Notes under the pieces: generated by a model
The model's input: the letters and a program-made list of their open reading frames with translations, nothing else
What the model was told of the DNA's origin: nothing
Databases searched by the model: none
Program-made: the position numbers and the translations under genes
NCBI RefSeq assembly: GCF_000231055.2
Contig: NZ_CM001466.1
Location: 450,866-514,865 of the forward strand
From: Saccharomonospora azurea NA-128
GTDB lineage: Bacteria > Actinomycetota > Actinomycetes > Mycobacteriales > Pseudonocardiaceae
Reading direction: 5' to 3'
Length of the DNA stretch: 64,000 bases
Shown: positions 17,690 to 26,205 of the stretch, piece by piece
Position numbering within the stretch: the first letter of the stretch is position 1
Layout: every line of letters starts with the position of its first letter

Positions 17690-19321
17690 CTAGGAGGTGG
17701 CGTCGTCGCTGGAGATCTCGCCCACGTGACGGGGACGCTGGTGTGAGTGTGCTGCGGCCAGGATTCCGACGACGGCGAGGATGGTCAGTCCGCGTTCGGT
17801 CCAGGGTCCGAGGCGGTCGGCCAGGGTTGTGGTGTGGCGTAGGGGAACGTCTTCGATCAGGGATGCGGTGGTGAACATGTCCGTGATCTGGGCGAGACTG
17901 CCATCGGGCCGGATGATCGCGCTGACACCGCTGGTGGCTGCGACGATCACGGCTCGGCCGTGTTCGACGGCGCGCAGACGGGACATGGCCAGTTGTTGGT
18001 AGGTCATCTCTCCGCGGCCGTACCAGGCGTTGTTGGTCGGGACGACCAGGAGCTGGGCGCCCTGGTTGGTGGCTTCGCGGGAGACGTGGTCGTAGGCGGC
18101 TTCGTAGCAGATGGCGATGCCGACGGTGGTGTCGGCGATGTCGAGAACGCCGGGTCTGGTGCCTGCGGTCAGGTCTGTGGTGTCGGCGAACGGAGTGAAG
18201 AGGGCGGCGATGGACCGCAGCGGTATGTATTCGGCGAAGGGAACCAGTTCCTGCTTGGCGTAGCGCTGGCCCTGGCCGGTGTGAGGGTCCCAGGCAATGA
18301 CCGCGTTCTGGCTGGACCCGGTGGGCGGCTGGTACAGCGCCCCGATCAGTGTCGGTGCGCCGAGGTCGGCGACGATGTTGTCGATGGCCTGATCGGGGCC
18401 GGTGATCTCGGTGGCGGTCTCCGGCCACACCACGAGGTCCGGTCGGGGCAGCGCGCCGGAACGGATTCGGGTCGCCAGCTCCTGACTGGCCTGGAGGTGG
18501 TGGCGGCGCAGGGTGGAGCGTTGCCCGAGTAGCCCGAGTCCTATGTTGGGGGCGTTGCCCTGCACAACGGCGACGGTGCGGGTGCCGTCTTGCGGTTCGG
18601 TGCCGACCGTGGGCCACACCAGGAGCGCGGCGATGACGGGCACCAGGGCTGCCGAGACTGGTGTACACCACGCCGGGCTGGGTCGAAGCCCGTGCTCGTG
18701 GACGTGTGCGATCAGAGCGGCCAGCCCGAATCCGGTGAGTAGCACGGCGAAGCCGACCAGCGGGGCGCCGCCGATCGACCCCAGGGACAGGAACGGGCCG
18801 TCGACCTGGCCGAAGGCGACTCGGCCCCACGGAAATCCGTTGAACGGAAACCGGGAGCGGACTGCTTCCTGGGCCAGGAACACCAGCGCCATCCATAGCG
18901 GCGCGGCGGGCAGCCGGCCGACCAGGGGCAGCAGTGCGCATGCGGCCGCCACGAAGGCGGCCATCACCGTGGACAGCGCCAGCCAGGGCACGGGGCCGAG
19001 TTCGGCGCCGAGGAAGTCCTGGATCCAGAAAAGGTGCGGCAGGAAGAACGCCAGCCCGAACACGAACCCGTAGCCGGCACCGGCCCGGGCGCGGCGTCCG
19101 CGCAGGGCGAGGCCGAGCAGCGCGAAGGCCACCGGTGCCAGCCACCACCACGGGCGGGGCGGGAAGCTGACGGCCAGCAGCAGACCCCCGGCAGCGACGC
19201 TGGTGATGGAGACCACCCACCGTCGCTTGACTTGGGAAGCCCCGACACTCTCGTCCCGCGCACGGCCGGTCGACTGCGTGCCGGTCTCGCCCGACCCCTG
19301 CGCGGGGAGCACCTGGCTCAT
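17690..19321 (-). CDS. lnt: apolipoprotein N-acyltransferase Lnt
   Basis: 543 residues. N-terminal half has about six membrane helices, including PFNGFPWGRVAFGQ; C-terminal half is a nitrilase (CN hydrolase) domain with the triad Glu in VVWPETATEI, Lys in YAKQELVPFAEYIP and Cys in VGIAICYEAAYD. It adds the third acyl chain to the N-terminal Cys of lipoproteins in the membrane. ATG 19321 overlaps the stop of a short upstream frame (ATGA); longer upstream frames belong to a VKOR remnant. It is the last gene of the metal/thiol/lipoprotein run and would act on lipoproteins such as the TlpA-like one at 20414. Confidence 0.9.
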   Translation of the reverse strand: MSQVLPAQGSGETGTQSTGRARDESVGASQVKRRWVVSITSVAAGGLLLAVSFPPRPWWWLAPVAFALLGLALRGRRARAGAGYGFVFGLAFFLPHLFWIQDFLGAELGPVPWLALSTVMAAFVAAACALLPLVGRLPAAPLWMALVFLAQEAVRSRFPFNGFPWGRVAFGQVDGPFLSLGSIGGAPLVGFAVLLTGFGLAALIAHVHEHGLRPSPAWCTPVSAALVPVIAALLVWPTVGTEPQDGTRTVAVVQGNAPNIGLGLLGQRSTLRRHHLQASQELATRIRSGALPRPDLVVWPETATEITGPDQAIDNIVADLGAPTLIGALYQPPTGSSQNAVIAWDPHTGQGQRYAKQELVPFAEYIPLRSIAALFTPFADTTDLTAGTRPGVLDIADTTVGIAICYEAAYDHVSREATNQGAQLLVVPTNNAWYGRGEMTYQQLAMSRLRAVEHGRAVIVAATSGVSAIIRPDGSLAQITDMFTTASLIEDVPLRHTTTLADRLGPWTERGLTILAVVGILAAAHSHQRPRHVGEISSDDATS

Positions 19322-19414
19322 TTCTGCCCTGTTCCGGTGGTGTCCTCGTCGGCAAGGGAGCGGCTCAGGGTCTGCGTGAACTGCTCGACAATGTGGAAGG
19401 GCGTGGGGTGCTCG

Positions 19415-19575
19415 GGCGCGACGGATGGTGCCGTCGCGCCCGAGCACATAACAGCACGGCTCCAGTGGTGGTGGCGACGGCGAAACCGGCGATTCCGAGC
19501 AGCGGGTTGGGGTTGGGAAATCCGAATATTTCGGCTTGTGGAGTGCACATGGTGCCACAGCTGAGGATGGCCCGA
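19415..19575 (-). pseudogene. vitamin K epoxide reductase (VKOR) fragment
   Basis: AILSCGTMCTPQAEIFGFPN, then PLLGIAGFAVATTTGAVLL, matches the first part of the VKOR protein at 28304 (PILSCGSVMSTPQAEVFGFP). The rest of the protein, including the CxxC redox motif, is missing and the frame runs into unrelated sequence before lnt. It is a truncated relic of a thiol-oxidation gene. Confidence 0.7.
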
Positions 19576-19637
19576 CGAAGCTTTCATGTTCCGGGTCATG
19601 GGCACACCGTTCCTTCAAGAATTCGGGCCGCTGGGTG

Positions 19638-20417
19638 TTAGAGCGGGGTGGTGAATCCGGCGATGGGGCCGCGTAGCACGGCGACCAGGTCGGCCCACAG
19701 GCCGGTCACCAGCAGTACACCGACGCAAAGCAGCAGGACCCCGCCGGTGATCTGGACAGCCCTGGTGTGTCGGCGAAGCCATCCGGCGGTGGTGACCGCC
19801 CAGCGGGCGCTCACCGCGAGCAGTACGAACGGCAGGCCGAGGCCGAGGCAGTAGGCCAGTACGAGGAGGACACCGCGCCAGATCGGTGGTCCGGCCTCGG
19901 TGCCGCTGGCCAGTGCGATGACACCGGCCAGGGTTGGTCCCAGGCAGGGGGTCCAGCCCAGGCCGAAGACCGCGCCGAGCACAGGTGCACCCCACAGGCC
20001 GTGCTGGGGACGGTGGCGCAGCCGGATGTCGCGCTGCAGGGCGGGGATGAGGCCGAGGAAGGCCAGGCCCATGGCGATGGTGACCACGCCGCCGATGCGT
20101 TGCAAGAGTGGTTCGTTGGCCAGCAACGCATCCGACACGCCGAGCACGGTGAGCACGGCCGCGCCGAACACGATGGTGAAGCCAAGCACGAACAGCAGAG
20201 CCGCGCCGGCGACCCGCCAGCGGTCACGGCGGCGCGCGGCCGTTTCGGCCTCGTGCACCGCAGGTGCCTCGGCGCCGACCAGTCCGGCCAGGTAGGCCAG
20301 GTAGCCGGGAACGAGGGGGATGATGCAGGGTGAGGCGAAGGAGACGGCGCCGGCGGCGAAGGCCACCAACGCGGCCAGCAGCAGCGGTCCCGTGATGGCC
20401 AGGTCGGTGAGAGTCAC
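19638..20417 (-). CDS. ccdA: CcdA/DsbD-type thiol-disulfide transmembrane transporter
   Basis: 259 residues, six predicted membrane helices. The two redox cysteines are in FASPCIIPLVPGYLAYLAG (helix 1) and FGLGWTPCLGPTLAGVIA (helix 4), as in CcdA. It moves electrons from cytoplasmic thioredoxin to the outer face, where its partner is presumably the TlpA-like lipoprotein encoded immediately upstream with a 4-base overlap. A second ccdA is at 55830. Confidence 0.92.
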   Translation of the reverse strand: MTLTDLAITGPLLLAALVAFAAGAVSFASPCIIPLVPGYLAYLAGLVGAEAPAVHEAETAARRRDRWRVAGAALLFVLGFTIVFGAAVLTVLGVSDALLANEPLLQRIGGVVTIAMGLAFLGLIPALQRDIRLRHRPQHGLWGAPVLGAVFGLGWTPCLGPTLAGVIALASGTEAGPPIWRGVLLVLAYCLGLGLPFVLLAVSARWAVTTAGWLRRHTRAVQITGGVLLLCVGVLLVTGLWADLVAVLRGPIAGFTTPL

Positions 20418-21076
20418 GGCCGACCCCCTGTGGTGGGTGATGAGGCGGCTGGTTGTTCGGCGGCGATGCGCTGCACCACGGGCAGCAGGTCGGACTCCAG
20501 CAGAGCGGTCAGGAACACCGCCGCCACCCGGTGCTTGCGGTCGAGGATGATCGTGGCGGGCACCACGCTGCGGGGGAAGCCCTTCAACGCCAGCAGCGAC
20601 CGGCCGGCCGGGTCGTACAGCGAGGGATAGCTGACCTTGAAGTTGGTCATGAAGTCCTGGGCGGCGCTGCGGTCGTCGCGGACGTTGACGCCGAGGAACT
20701 GCACCCCGCTGTCCTTGGTTTTGGCATAGACCGTTTCCAGGTCATCGGCCTCGGTACGGCAGGGTCCGCACCAAGAGCCCCACACGTTGAGCACCACAAC
20801 CTTGCCCGCGTATTGCGATAGGGACAACTCGCGGCCCGGCTCGGTCAGGCTTTCCCCGGACAGCTGCACCGCTCCGCGCTGCTCGGGAGGATCATAGAAG
20901 ATCTTGGTCTGGCCGCCGGGGGAGGCGAACTCGAAGCTGCTGCCAGTGGTTGCGGGGCCGCAGCCACTGGCCACCACCAAAACGACAGCGGCGGTGGCTC
21001 CGGTAATCCTGCGGCGGAACTTAGTGCGCCAGTGCTGAGAGTGGCGACGGGGCGTGCGGCTGGGAGCGCACCGCAT
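20414..21076 (-). CDS. TlpA/ResA-like thioredoxin lipoprotein
   Basis: About 220 residues. A lipoprotein signal peptide (AAVVLVVASGCGP, lipobox Cys) is followed by a TlpA domain with VVVLNVWGSWCGPC active site and cis-Pro in RSVVPATIILD. It would reduce extracytoplasmic disulfides, for instance apocytochrome c or metal-stressed proteins, fed by CcdA. ATG 21076 gives a normal-length signal peptide; an upstream ATG would add 17 Arg-rich residues. LspA and Lnt genes of the same run would process it. Confidence 0.88.
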   Translation of the reverse strand: MRCAPSRTPRRHSQHWRTKFRRRITGATAAVVLVVASGCGPATTGSSFEFASPGGQTKIFYDPPEQRGAVQLSGESLTEPGRELSLSQYAGKVVVLNVWGSWCGPCRTEADDLETVYAKTKDSGVQFLGVNVRDDRSAAQDFMTNFKVSYPSLYDPAGRSLLALKGFPRSVVPATIILDRKHRVAAVFLTALLESDLLPVVQRIAAEQPAASSPTTGGRP

Positions 21077-21232
21077 GGTGGCGGACCGCCGTCGGCGTGA
21101 CAAGACGGCTATACGGAAAGGATTCACGGGAAGGTACCTCCGGGCGACCTGGGCAGGCCAAACGTGGCCAACGACTCGACGTCAGACACCGCATGTCCTG
21201 CCTGGACAGGGTGGGGACGTGCGTGGAGTCGT

Positions 21233-21739
21233 CTACGTGCGCAGGACGCAGAGTTGCGAAAGCCGGGGAGCGCCGGTACGTGTCCGGTGCGCGAATCGCG
21301 TCGGGGTTGTCGGCGGTGGTGGCGCGGTGACCGCGCCGGGCCGCAGCAGCCAGACGAGTAGGAACAGCACCGCCAGCATGGCCAGGCACAGTCCGACAAC
21401 ACCACCGAGATCATTTGGTGATCCCGTGGTGTCGGCCGGGGCGGCCCATGCGGCAGGCTGCGTTGGCGCTGGAAGGTGGTTGCCCGACAGCAAGAGCGAC
21501 ACGCAGTCGCCGGTTGTGTCCGCGGCGGGCTGTGGTGCGGAGTGCACCGGGGTGCTGCCACTGCTGTGCTCAGCATCCGAGACGAGCACCGGGGTGCAGG
21601 GCGTTGCCATCGCCGTCGCGTTGCCGCACAGGGCGCCTTGCAGCAGTGCCACCAAGGTGAGCGCGGCGAGCACGGCGACGAGCCGCGCGAGGCCAGCTCG
21701 CACGGCCCTTGGGGCGCTCGTTCCGTCAGGCACGAGCAT
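21233..21739 (-). CDS. DUF6153-like membrane protein
   Basis: 168 residues from ATG 21739. One N-terminal hydrophobic segment (LARLVAVLAALTLVALLQGAL), a middle rich in Ser, His and Pro with Cys, a second helix (GVVGLCLAMLAVLFLLVWLL) and the tail ending LSQLCVLRT. The two-helix layout with closing LCVLR is shared with three other proteins here (40461, 51982, 54919), the DUF6153 pattern seen beside DUF305 copper genes in actinomycetes. Function unknown. Start uncertain, since no strong ribosome binding site is visible. Confidence 0.6.
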   Translation of the reverse strand: MLVPDGTSAPRAVRAGLARLVAVLAALTLVALLQGALCGNATAMATPCTPVLVSDAEHSSGSTPVHSAPQPAADTTGDCVSLLLSGNHLPAPTQPAAWAAPADTTGSPNDLGGVVGLCLAMLAVLFLLVWLLRPGAVTAPPPPTTPTRFAHRTRTGAPRLSQLCVLRT

Positions 21740-22034
21740 GAGGGTAAAGGCTGGTCGGCGGTGCCTGACCCACACCCCCGCACTGCGGACACCACCGACG
21801 TGCAAGCTCGCCCGACGCTCGCGGCGGTTGTTCACCGGAGCGGGACGATCCTGCGGTACTCGCCGCCAGGTGACTGCTGCGCCCGTTGCTCGACGCCTTC
21901 CACGGTGACGTCGTCGAAGTGGCGGCAAGGGCTGAACTGGCTGCTCACCGCCTGCCACACCCGGGTCGGCATCGGCGCCGGCCGCCGTGTGCAACCGCAA
22001 GCTGTTCGGTGTGGTCTGCACGAGTAGGAACATC

Positions 22035-22262
22035 TCAGCCCCCGGGGATGCGGTCGATCAGCGAGCCGAGCACGAGCGGAGCGATCGTGACCCGCTCGCC
22101 TGTCGGGGTGGTGAAGGTGAGGGTGCCGGCAGTGCGACCTTGGACCCGCAGCCCAGGCAGCGGGTCGCTACACGGGCAAGGCGTCGGGCCGGGCCAGCAC
22201 CCTCTCGTCGAGGTCGTGCGCAGGAGCGGCTGGATGCGGATGACAATGACGTCCCAAGCCAC
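22035..22262 (-). CDS. hypothetical small protein
   Basis: About 75 residues from GTG 22262. A hydrophobic beginning (WDVIVIRIQPLL) precedes PCPCSDPLPGLRVQGRTAGT and a C-terminus TPTGERVTIAPLVLGSLIDR. It sits between lspA and the DUF6153 gene on the same strand, consistent with operon membership. The frame is open further upstream as a possible membrane helix (LARWLAWFIVAWD) but lacks an ATG or GTG there. No family recognised. The 295 bases between it and the DUF6153 start hold nothing clear. Confidence 0.4.
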   Translation of the reverse strand: MAWDVIVIRIQPLLRTTSTRGCWPGPTPCPCSDPLPGLRVQGRTAGTLTFTTPTGERVTIAPLVLGSLIDRIPGG

Positions 22263-22334
22263 GATGAACCAGGCCAGCCAGCGCGCGAGCCCACGGCGGA
22301 CCAGACGCGTCTCACCTTGCTGTGTCCTAGCTGA

Positions 22335-22838
22335 TCACCCCGAACCGGTCTCGACCGTGCGTTCGGCGTGCATAGTGGCGAGCACGAGGGCGATCGCGCC
22401 GAGGGTGATGAGCACGTCGGCGCCGTTGAAGGTGGGGAACCAGCCGGTGTGCAGGTAGTCGGTCACGACGCCGTCGGCGACACGGTCGATGAAGTTGGCT
22501 AGCGCGCCGGCCAGCATCATCGCCAATGCCGCCGACAGGGCCAGGGTGGCGGTGCGGGTCGTGCGCCAGGCGAACACGCCCAGCCCGGCGGTGATCAACC
22601 CGGTCACGGTGAGCACGACCCAGGCGGGCAGGGTGTCGCCAAGGCTGAACGCGACACCGGGGTTGAACGCCAGCCGCAGCTGGATGATCCCGAGATCCAC
22701 CGCCTGGCCGTCGGTCAGGCCGCGCTCGGCCCAGGCTTTCAGGCCCAGGTCGAGCGCGGCCAGCACGACTACCGCGCCGATCAGCGCGAGTCGTGCACGG
22801 GGTGCCCGTGTGGCGGGGGCGGGGTGACCGGTGGTCAC
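22335..22838 (-). CDS. lspA: lipoprotein signal peptidase LspA (metal-operon paralogue)
   Basis: 167 residues, four membrane helices. FNPGVAFSLGDTLPAWV, GALANFIDRVADGVVTDYL (catalytic Asp) and FPTFNGADVLI (second Asp) are the LspA hallmarks. It removes signal peptides from prolipoproteins in the membrane. GTG 22838 overlaps the stop of the cadA-like ATPase gene by 4 bases, so the two are coupled. A signal peptidase II next to a Cd/Pb efflux ATPase recalls pbrC of lead-resistance operons and lspB of cadA operons. Confidence 0.9.
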   Translation of the reverse strand: MTTGHPAPATRAPRARLALIGAVVVLAALDLGLKAWAERGLTDGQAVDLGIIQLRLAFNPGVAFSLGDTLPAWVVLTVTGLITAGLGVFAWRTTRTATLALSAALAMMLAGALANFIDRVADGVVTDYLHTGWFPTFNGADVLITLGAIALVLATMHAERTVETGSG

Positions 22839-24808
22839 GAGGACGCCCCCACCGCCGCAGTGGGGACCAGCGGCGCCTGCCGGTCGCCGGGGGTGATCGC
22901 CAAGGGCTTGGCGCGGCCGGCGCGCACCCCGTTGGCGATGACCACAACCTCGGCCACCTCGTGCACCAGCACCACCGCCGCCAGGCCGAGCACCCCGAAC
23001 AGCGCCAGCGGCATCAAGGCGATGATCAACCCGAGGGAGAGTCCGACGTTCTGCAGCATGATCCGGCGGGCGCGGCGGGCGTGGTCGAGGGTGTGGGGCA
23101 GGTGCCGCAGGTCCTCGCCCATGAGGGCGACGTCGGCGGTTTCGATCGCGACGTCGGTGCCCATGGCGCCCATGGCGATGCCCAGGTCGGCGGTGGCCAG
23201 GGCGGGGGCGTCGTTGACACCGTCACCGACCATCGCCATCGACCGCTGGCTGCCCAGTTCGCTGATGATGCGGGCCTTGTCCTCCGGGCGGAGTTCGGCG
23301 TGCACGGTGTCGATGCCGGCTTCGGTGGCCAGGGCGGTGGCGGTGGCGTGGTTGTCGCCGGTGAGCATGGCGACGTGGTAGCCGCCGGAGTGCAGCCGGG
23401 TGATGACCTCGGCGGCTTCGGGGCGCAGTTCGTCGCGGACGGCGATCGCGCCGATCACGCGGCCGTCGTCCTCAACAAGCACGGCGGTGGACCCGGCTTG
23501 CTGCATGCGCTGCACGTCGGTGGCCAGCGGCCCGGCTTCCAGCCAGCCGGGGCGGCCCAGCCGCACCGGGCGGCCGTCGAGCTGGCCGGTCAGCCCGGCG
23601 CCGGTGACCGCCTCCACCTCGGCCGCGGGGGTGATCGTCTCGCCGTCGACGGCAGCGAGGATCGCGCGGGCCAGGGGGTGTTCGCTGCGGGCTTCCAGCG
23701 CCGCGGCCAGCTCCAGCACCCGCTCGCGCGGGGTCCCGTCGGTGGTGGCGACGTCGACCACGGCAGGCTGGTTGCGGGTCAGGGTGCCGGTCTTGTCCAG
23801 CGCCACCCCCCGCACGCGGCCGAGGGCCTCTAGGGCGGCGCCGCCCTTGACCAGCACACCGTGCTTGCTGGCCGCGCCGATCGCGGCGACGACCGTGACG
23901 GGGATGGAGATCGCCAGCGCGCACGGCGAAGCGGCCACGAGCACGACCAGGGCGCGTTCGATCCAAGTGCCCGGGTCGCCAAACAAGCTGCCCAGGCCCG
24001 CGATGAGCGCGGCGGCGATCATGACGCCGGGTACCAGGGGTTTGGCGATGCGGTCGGCCAGGCGCTGGCTGGCGCCCTTGCGGGACTGCTCGGCCTCCAC
24101 GATCCGCACGATCCGGGCCAGGGAGTTGTCCTCGGCGGTGGTGGTGACCTCGACCTCCAGCACGCCGGTGCCGTTGATCGACCCGGCGAACACCTCACTG
24201 CCGGGACTGGCTTCGACCGGCACGGACTCGCCGGTGATCGCGGAGACGTCCAGCGCGGTGCGGCCGGTGCGGATCACGCCGTCGGTGGCGATGCGCTCCC
24301 CGGGTTTGACCAGCATCCGGTCCCCGACCCGCAGCTCCGAGGGAGCCACCACGGTCTCGCTGCCGTCGCGCAGCACCGTGGCTTCCTCGGGGACCAGGGA
24401 CAGCAGCGCCCGCAAGCCCCGGCGGGTGCGGGCCAGGGAGTATTCCTCCAGGCCCTCGCTGATGGAGAACAGGAAGGCCAGCATCGCGGCCTCGCCGACC
24501 TCACCCAGGATCACCGCGCCGACCGCGGCGATGGTCATCAGGGTGCCCACCCCGATCTTGCCCTTGACCAGCCGCTTCAGCGTGGAGGGCACGAAGGTGT
24601 AGGCGCCGGCGACCAAGGCCAGCGCTTTCAGGGCGAGCGCCAGTGTTGAGCCCGCTCCGGCCCACTCCACCGCGTATCCGGCGATCAGCAGCACCCCGGC
24701 GATCGCGGCGAAGCGCAGTTCGGTGACCTGCCAGAGCCGTTCCGGTTCGTGCTCTTCTTCCTCGCCGGTGCGGGGTTCGTCGCTGCCGCAGCCGCAGGCG
24801 TCGCTCAC
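22835..24808 (-). CDS. P1B-type Cd/Pb/Zn-exporting ATPase (CadA-like)
   Basis: About 657 residues from GTG 24808. A short Cys motif (SDACGCGSDEP) replaces a full HMA domain at the N-terminus. Then come ITGESVPVE, the metal-binding SPC in [38 protein letters not shown] and a C-terminal HEVAEVVVIANGVRAGR block as in Zn/Cd/Pb pumps. It exports divalent soft metals. It overlaps the ArsR stop (GTGA) and the lspA start, forming arsR-cadA-lspA, and is expected to be induced by Cd or Pb through that regulator. Confidence 0.93.
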   Translation of the reverse strand: MSDACGCGSDEPRTGEEEEHEPERLWQVTELRFAAIAGVLLIAGYAVEWAGAGSTLALALKALALVAGAYTFVPSTLKRLVKGKIGVGTLMTIAAVGAVILGEVGEAAMLAFLFSISEGLEEYSLARTRRGLRALLSLVPEEATVLRDGSETVVAPSELRVGDRMLVKPGERIATDGVIRTGRTALDVSAITGESVPVEASPGSEVFAGSINGTGVLEVEVTTTAEDNSLARIVRIVEAEQSRKGASQRLADRIAKPLVPGVMIAAALIAGLGSLFGDPGTWIERALVVLVAASPCALAISIPVTVVAAIGAASKHGVLVKGGAALEALGRVRGVALDKTGTLTRNQPAVVDVATTDGTPRERVLELAAALEARSEHPLARAILAAVDGETITPAAEVEAVTGAGLTGQLDGRPVRLGRPGWLEAGPLATDVQRMQQAGSTAVLVEDDGRVIGAIAVRDELRPEAAEVITRLHSGGYHVAMLTGDNHATATALATEAGIDTVHAELRPEDKARIISELGSQRSMAMVGDGVNDAPALATADLGIAMGAMGTDVAIETADVALMGEDLRHLPHTLDHARRARRIMLQNVGLSLGLIIALMPLALFGVLGLAAVVLVHEVAEVVVIANGVRAGRAKPLAITPGDRQAPLVPTAAVGASS

Positions 24809-25203
24809 CGCACGACCTCCTCGTTCTCGGTGTCGCCGGTGGTGTCGGTGCCGTAGGTCGGGCACAGCGCCACCGCGTTGCCGGTCGCGGCCAGCAGCGT
24901 CTCAGCCGAGGCCAGCAGGTCCATCAGCTCCGGGCGGGCCAGGCTGTAGAACACCTGCCGACCCTGCGGGCGGCCCACCACCAGCCCGCAGTCCCGCAGG
25001 CACGCCACATGCGCCGACACCGTCGACTGCGCCAGCCCCAGTTCAGCGATCAGGTCGGCGACCCGGGCCTCCCCACCGCTCAGGCGCTGCACGATCGCCA
25101 ACCGGGTGGCGTCCGAGAGGCTGTGAAACAACGCGACCGCGGGATCCAGGCCCGCACCCACCGCACTCGCTGCGAGACATCCGTCCCTAGTATTTATCGC
25201 CAT
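24805..25203 (-). CDS. CmtR-like ArsR/SmtB repressor (Cd/Pb sensor)
   Basis: 132 residues. Helix-turn-helix GLAQSTVSAHVACLRDCGLV carries two cysteines four apart (ACLRDC), and a third sits in the C-terminal tail (ALCPTYG). This is the arrangement of Mycobacterium tuberculosis CmtR (Cys57, Cys61, Cys102), which senses Cd(II) and Pb(II). The operator-like palindrome at 25196-25211 overlaps its start codon. First gene of the cadA-lspA run. Confidence 0.88.
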   Translation of the reverse strand: MAINTRDGCLAASAVGAGLDPAVALFHSLSDATRLAIVQRLSGGEARVADLIAELGLAQSTVSAHVACLRDCGLVVGRPQGRQVFYSLARPELMDLLASAETLLAATGNAVALCPTYGTDTTGDTENEEVVR

Positions 25204-25217
25204 ACGGCGATGATAGC
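25196..25217 (-). promoter_or_regulatory. ArsR/CmtR operator overlapping the start codon
   Basis: ATCGCCATACGGCGAT (25196-25211) is a 6-4-6 perfect inverted repeat whose centre is next to ATG 25203. TATCAT (25217-25212 on the minus strand) can serve as a -10 box placed so that transcription would begin at or next to the ATG, implying a leaderless mRNA with the repressor blocking the start. No good -35 box is visible. Confidence 0.6.
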
Positions 25218-25386
25218 AGGGAGAAATGATGGAATCGAGGTTCGGCGATCAACCAGTCAGGTCGAGACCGTGCCGGGGAACTCTCGGGCCCGACGCCGCC
25301 AGCCACTGGGCGACCGTGGCCGCCGTCGGTGAGCGGGCGGTGTGGTCCGCCGCGCCGTGTGCCGGCCGCACGCCGCGGAGCTGACG

Positions 25387-26157
25387 ATGTGGCAGGGCAC
25401 CGTGGCTTTGCGGCCGGGTCGGTTGGTTTACGCCGGTCAGGTAGGCGACGCGCACCGGCACCGGCACGCGGCGGTGCAGCTCGTGCTGGCCACCGAGGAA
25501 CTCGTGTGGCTGTGTGACGGATCCGGTGCCCAATGGCGGGGCCGTGCGGCGGTGATTCCCTCCGGGGCCGAACACGAGATCGCTGGTGGCGGGGCGGGGG
25601 TGCTGGCCTGGATTGATGCTGATGGGGCGCTGGGCCAGGCGTTGACCGCGCGGGTACGGCGCACCGGGTTGCCGGTCGGCTCCGTGGCCGCGTGGGCATC
25701 CGCGGCGCAGCCGCTGCTCGACACCAGCCTCGCCGTCGGTGACTCCGCCAGCGGGATGGTCGACCAGGTTCTCGCCACGCTGGCTCCGGCGGGCGCGCCT
25801 GCCCCAGTGTCGTTGCACCCCGCGCTGCGGCAGGCGATCGCGGTGTTACCCACCATGCTCGACCAGTCTGTCCGTCTGGAACGGCTCGCCGCGGCCGTGG
25901 GGATCTCGGCCAGTCGACTCGGTCACCTGTTCAGTGACGAACTCGGCTTGCCGTTTCGCGCGTATGTGCGGTGGGCGCGCTTGCAGCGCGCGATCGATCA
26001 CGCCCGGCTAGGCGGCACACTCACCGAGGCCGCCCACGCCGCCGGGTTCGCCGACAGCGCCCACCTCACCCGGGTCTGCCACGAGATGTTCGGCCTGGCC
26101 CCGTCAGGGTTGGCCCGGGCCGTGCACTGGCACCGGCGGCGCGCTGTGAGTGGTTAG
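25387..26157 (+). CDS. AraC-family transcriptional regulator
   Basis: 256 residues from ATG 25387 (MWQGTVALRPGRLVYAG). The N-terminal half is a cupin-like sensor with AHRHRHAAVQLVL; the C-terminal half has two helix-turn-helix units (LERLAAAVGISASRLGHLFS, then LTEAAHAAGFADSAHLTRVC). It is followed 48 bases later by the sterol-desaturase-like gene on the same strand, its likely partner or target. Ligand unknown. Confidence 0.85.
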   Translation: MWQGTVALRPGRLVYAGQVGDAHRHRHAAVQLVLATEELVWLCDGSGAQWRGRAAVIPSGAEHEIAGGGAGVLAWIDADGALGQALTARVRRTGLPVGSVAAWASAAQPLLDTSLAVGDSASGMVDQVLATLAPAGAPAPVSLHPALRQAIAVLPTMLDQSVRLERLAAAVGISASRLGHLFSDELGLPFRAYVRWARLQRAIDHARLGGTLTEAAHAAGFADSAHLTRVCHEMFGLAPSGLARAVHWHRRRAVSG

Positions 26158-26205
26158 CGAGTTTGTTCAAGCCACACGGGGTCCTCAGCCGCCACGCTCA
26201 GCAGC

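Noticed and set aside
19322-19618. N-terminal extension of Lnt by about 99 residues
   Set aside because: The extension is out-of-frame VKOR remnant; ATG 19321 gives normal Lnt topology.
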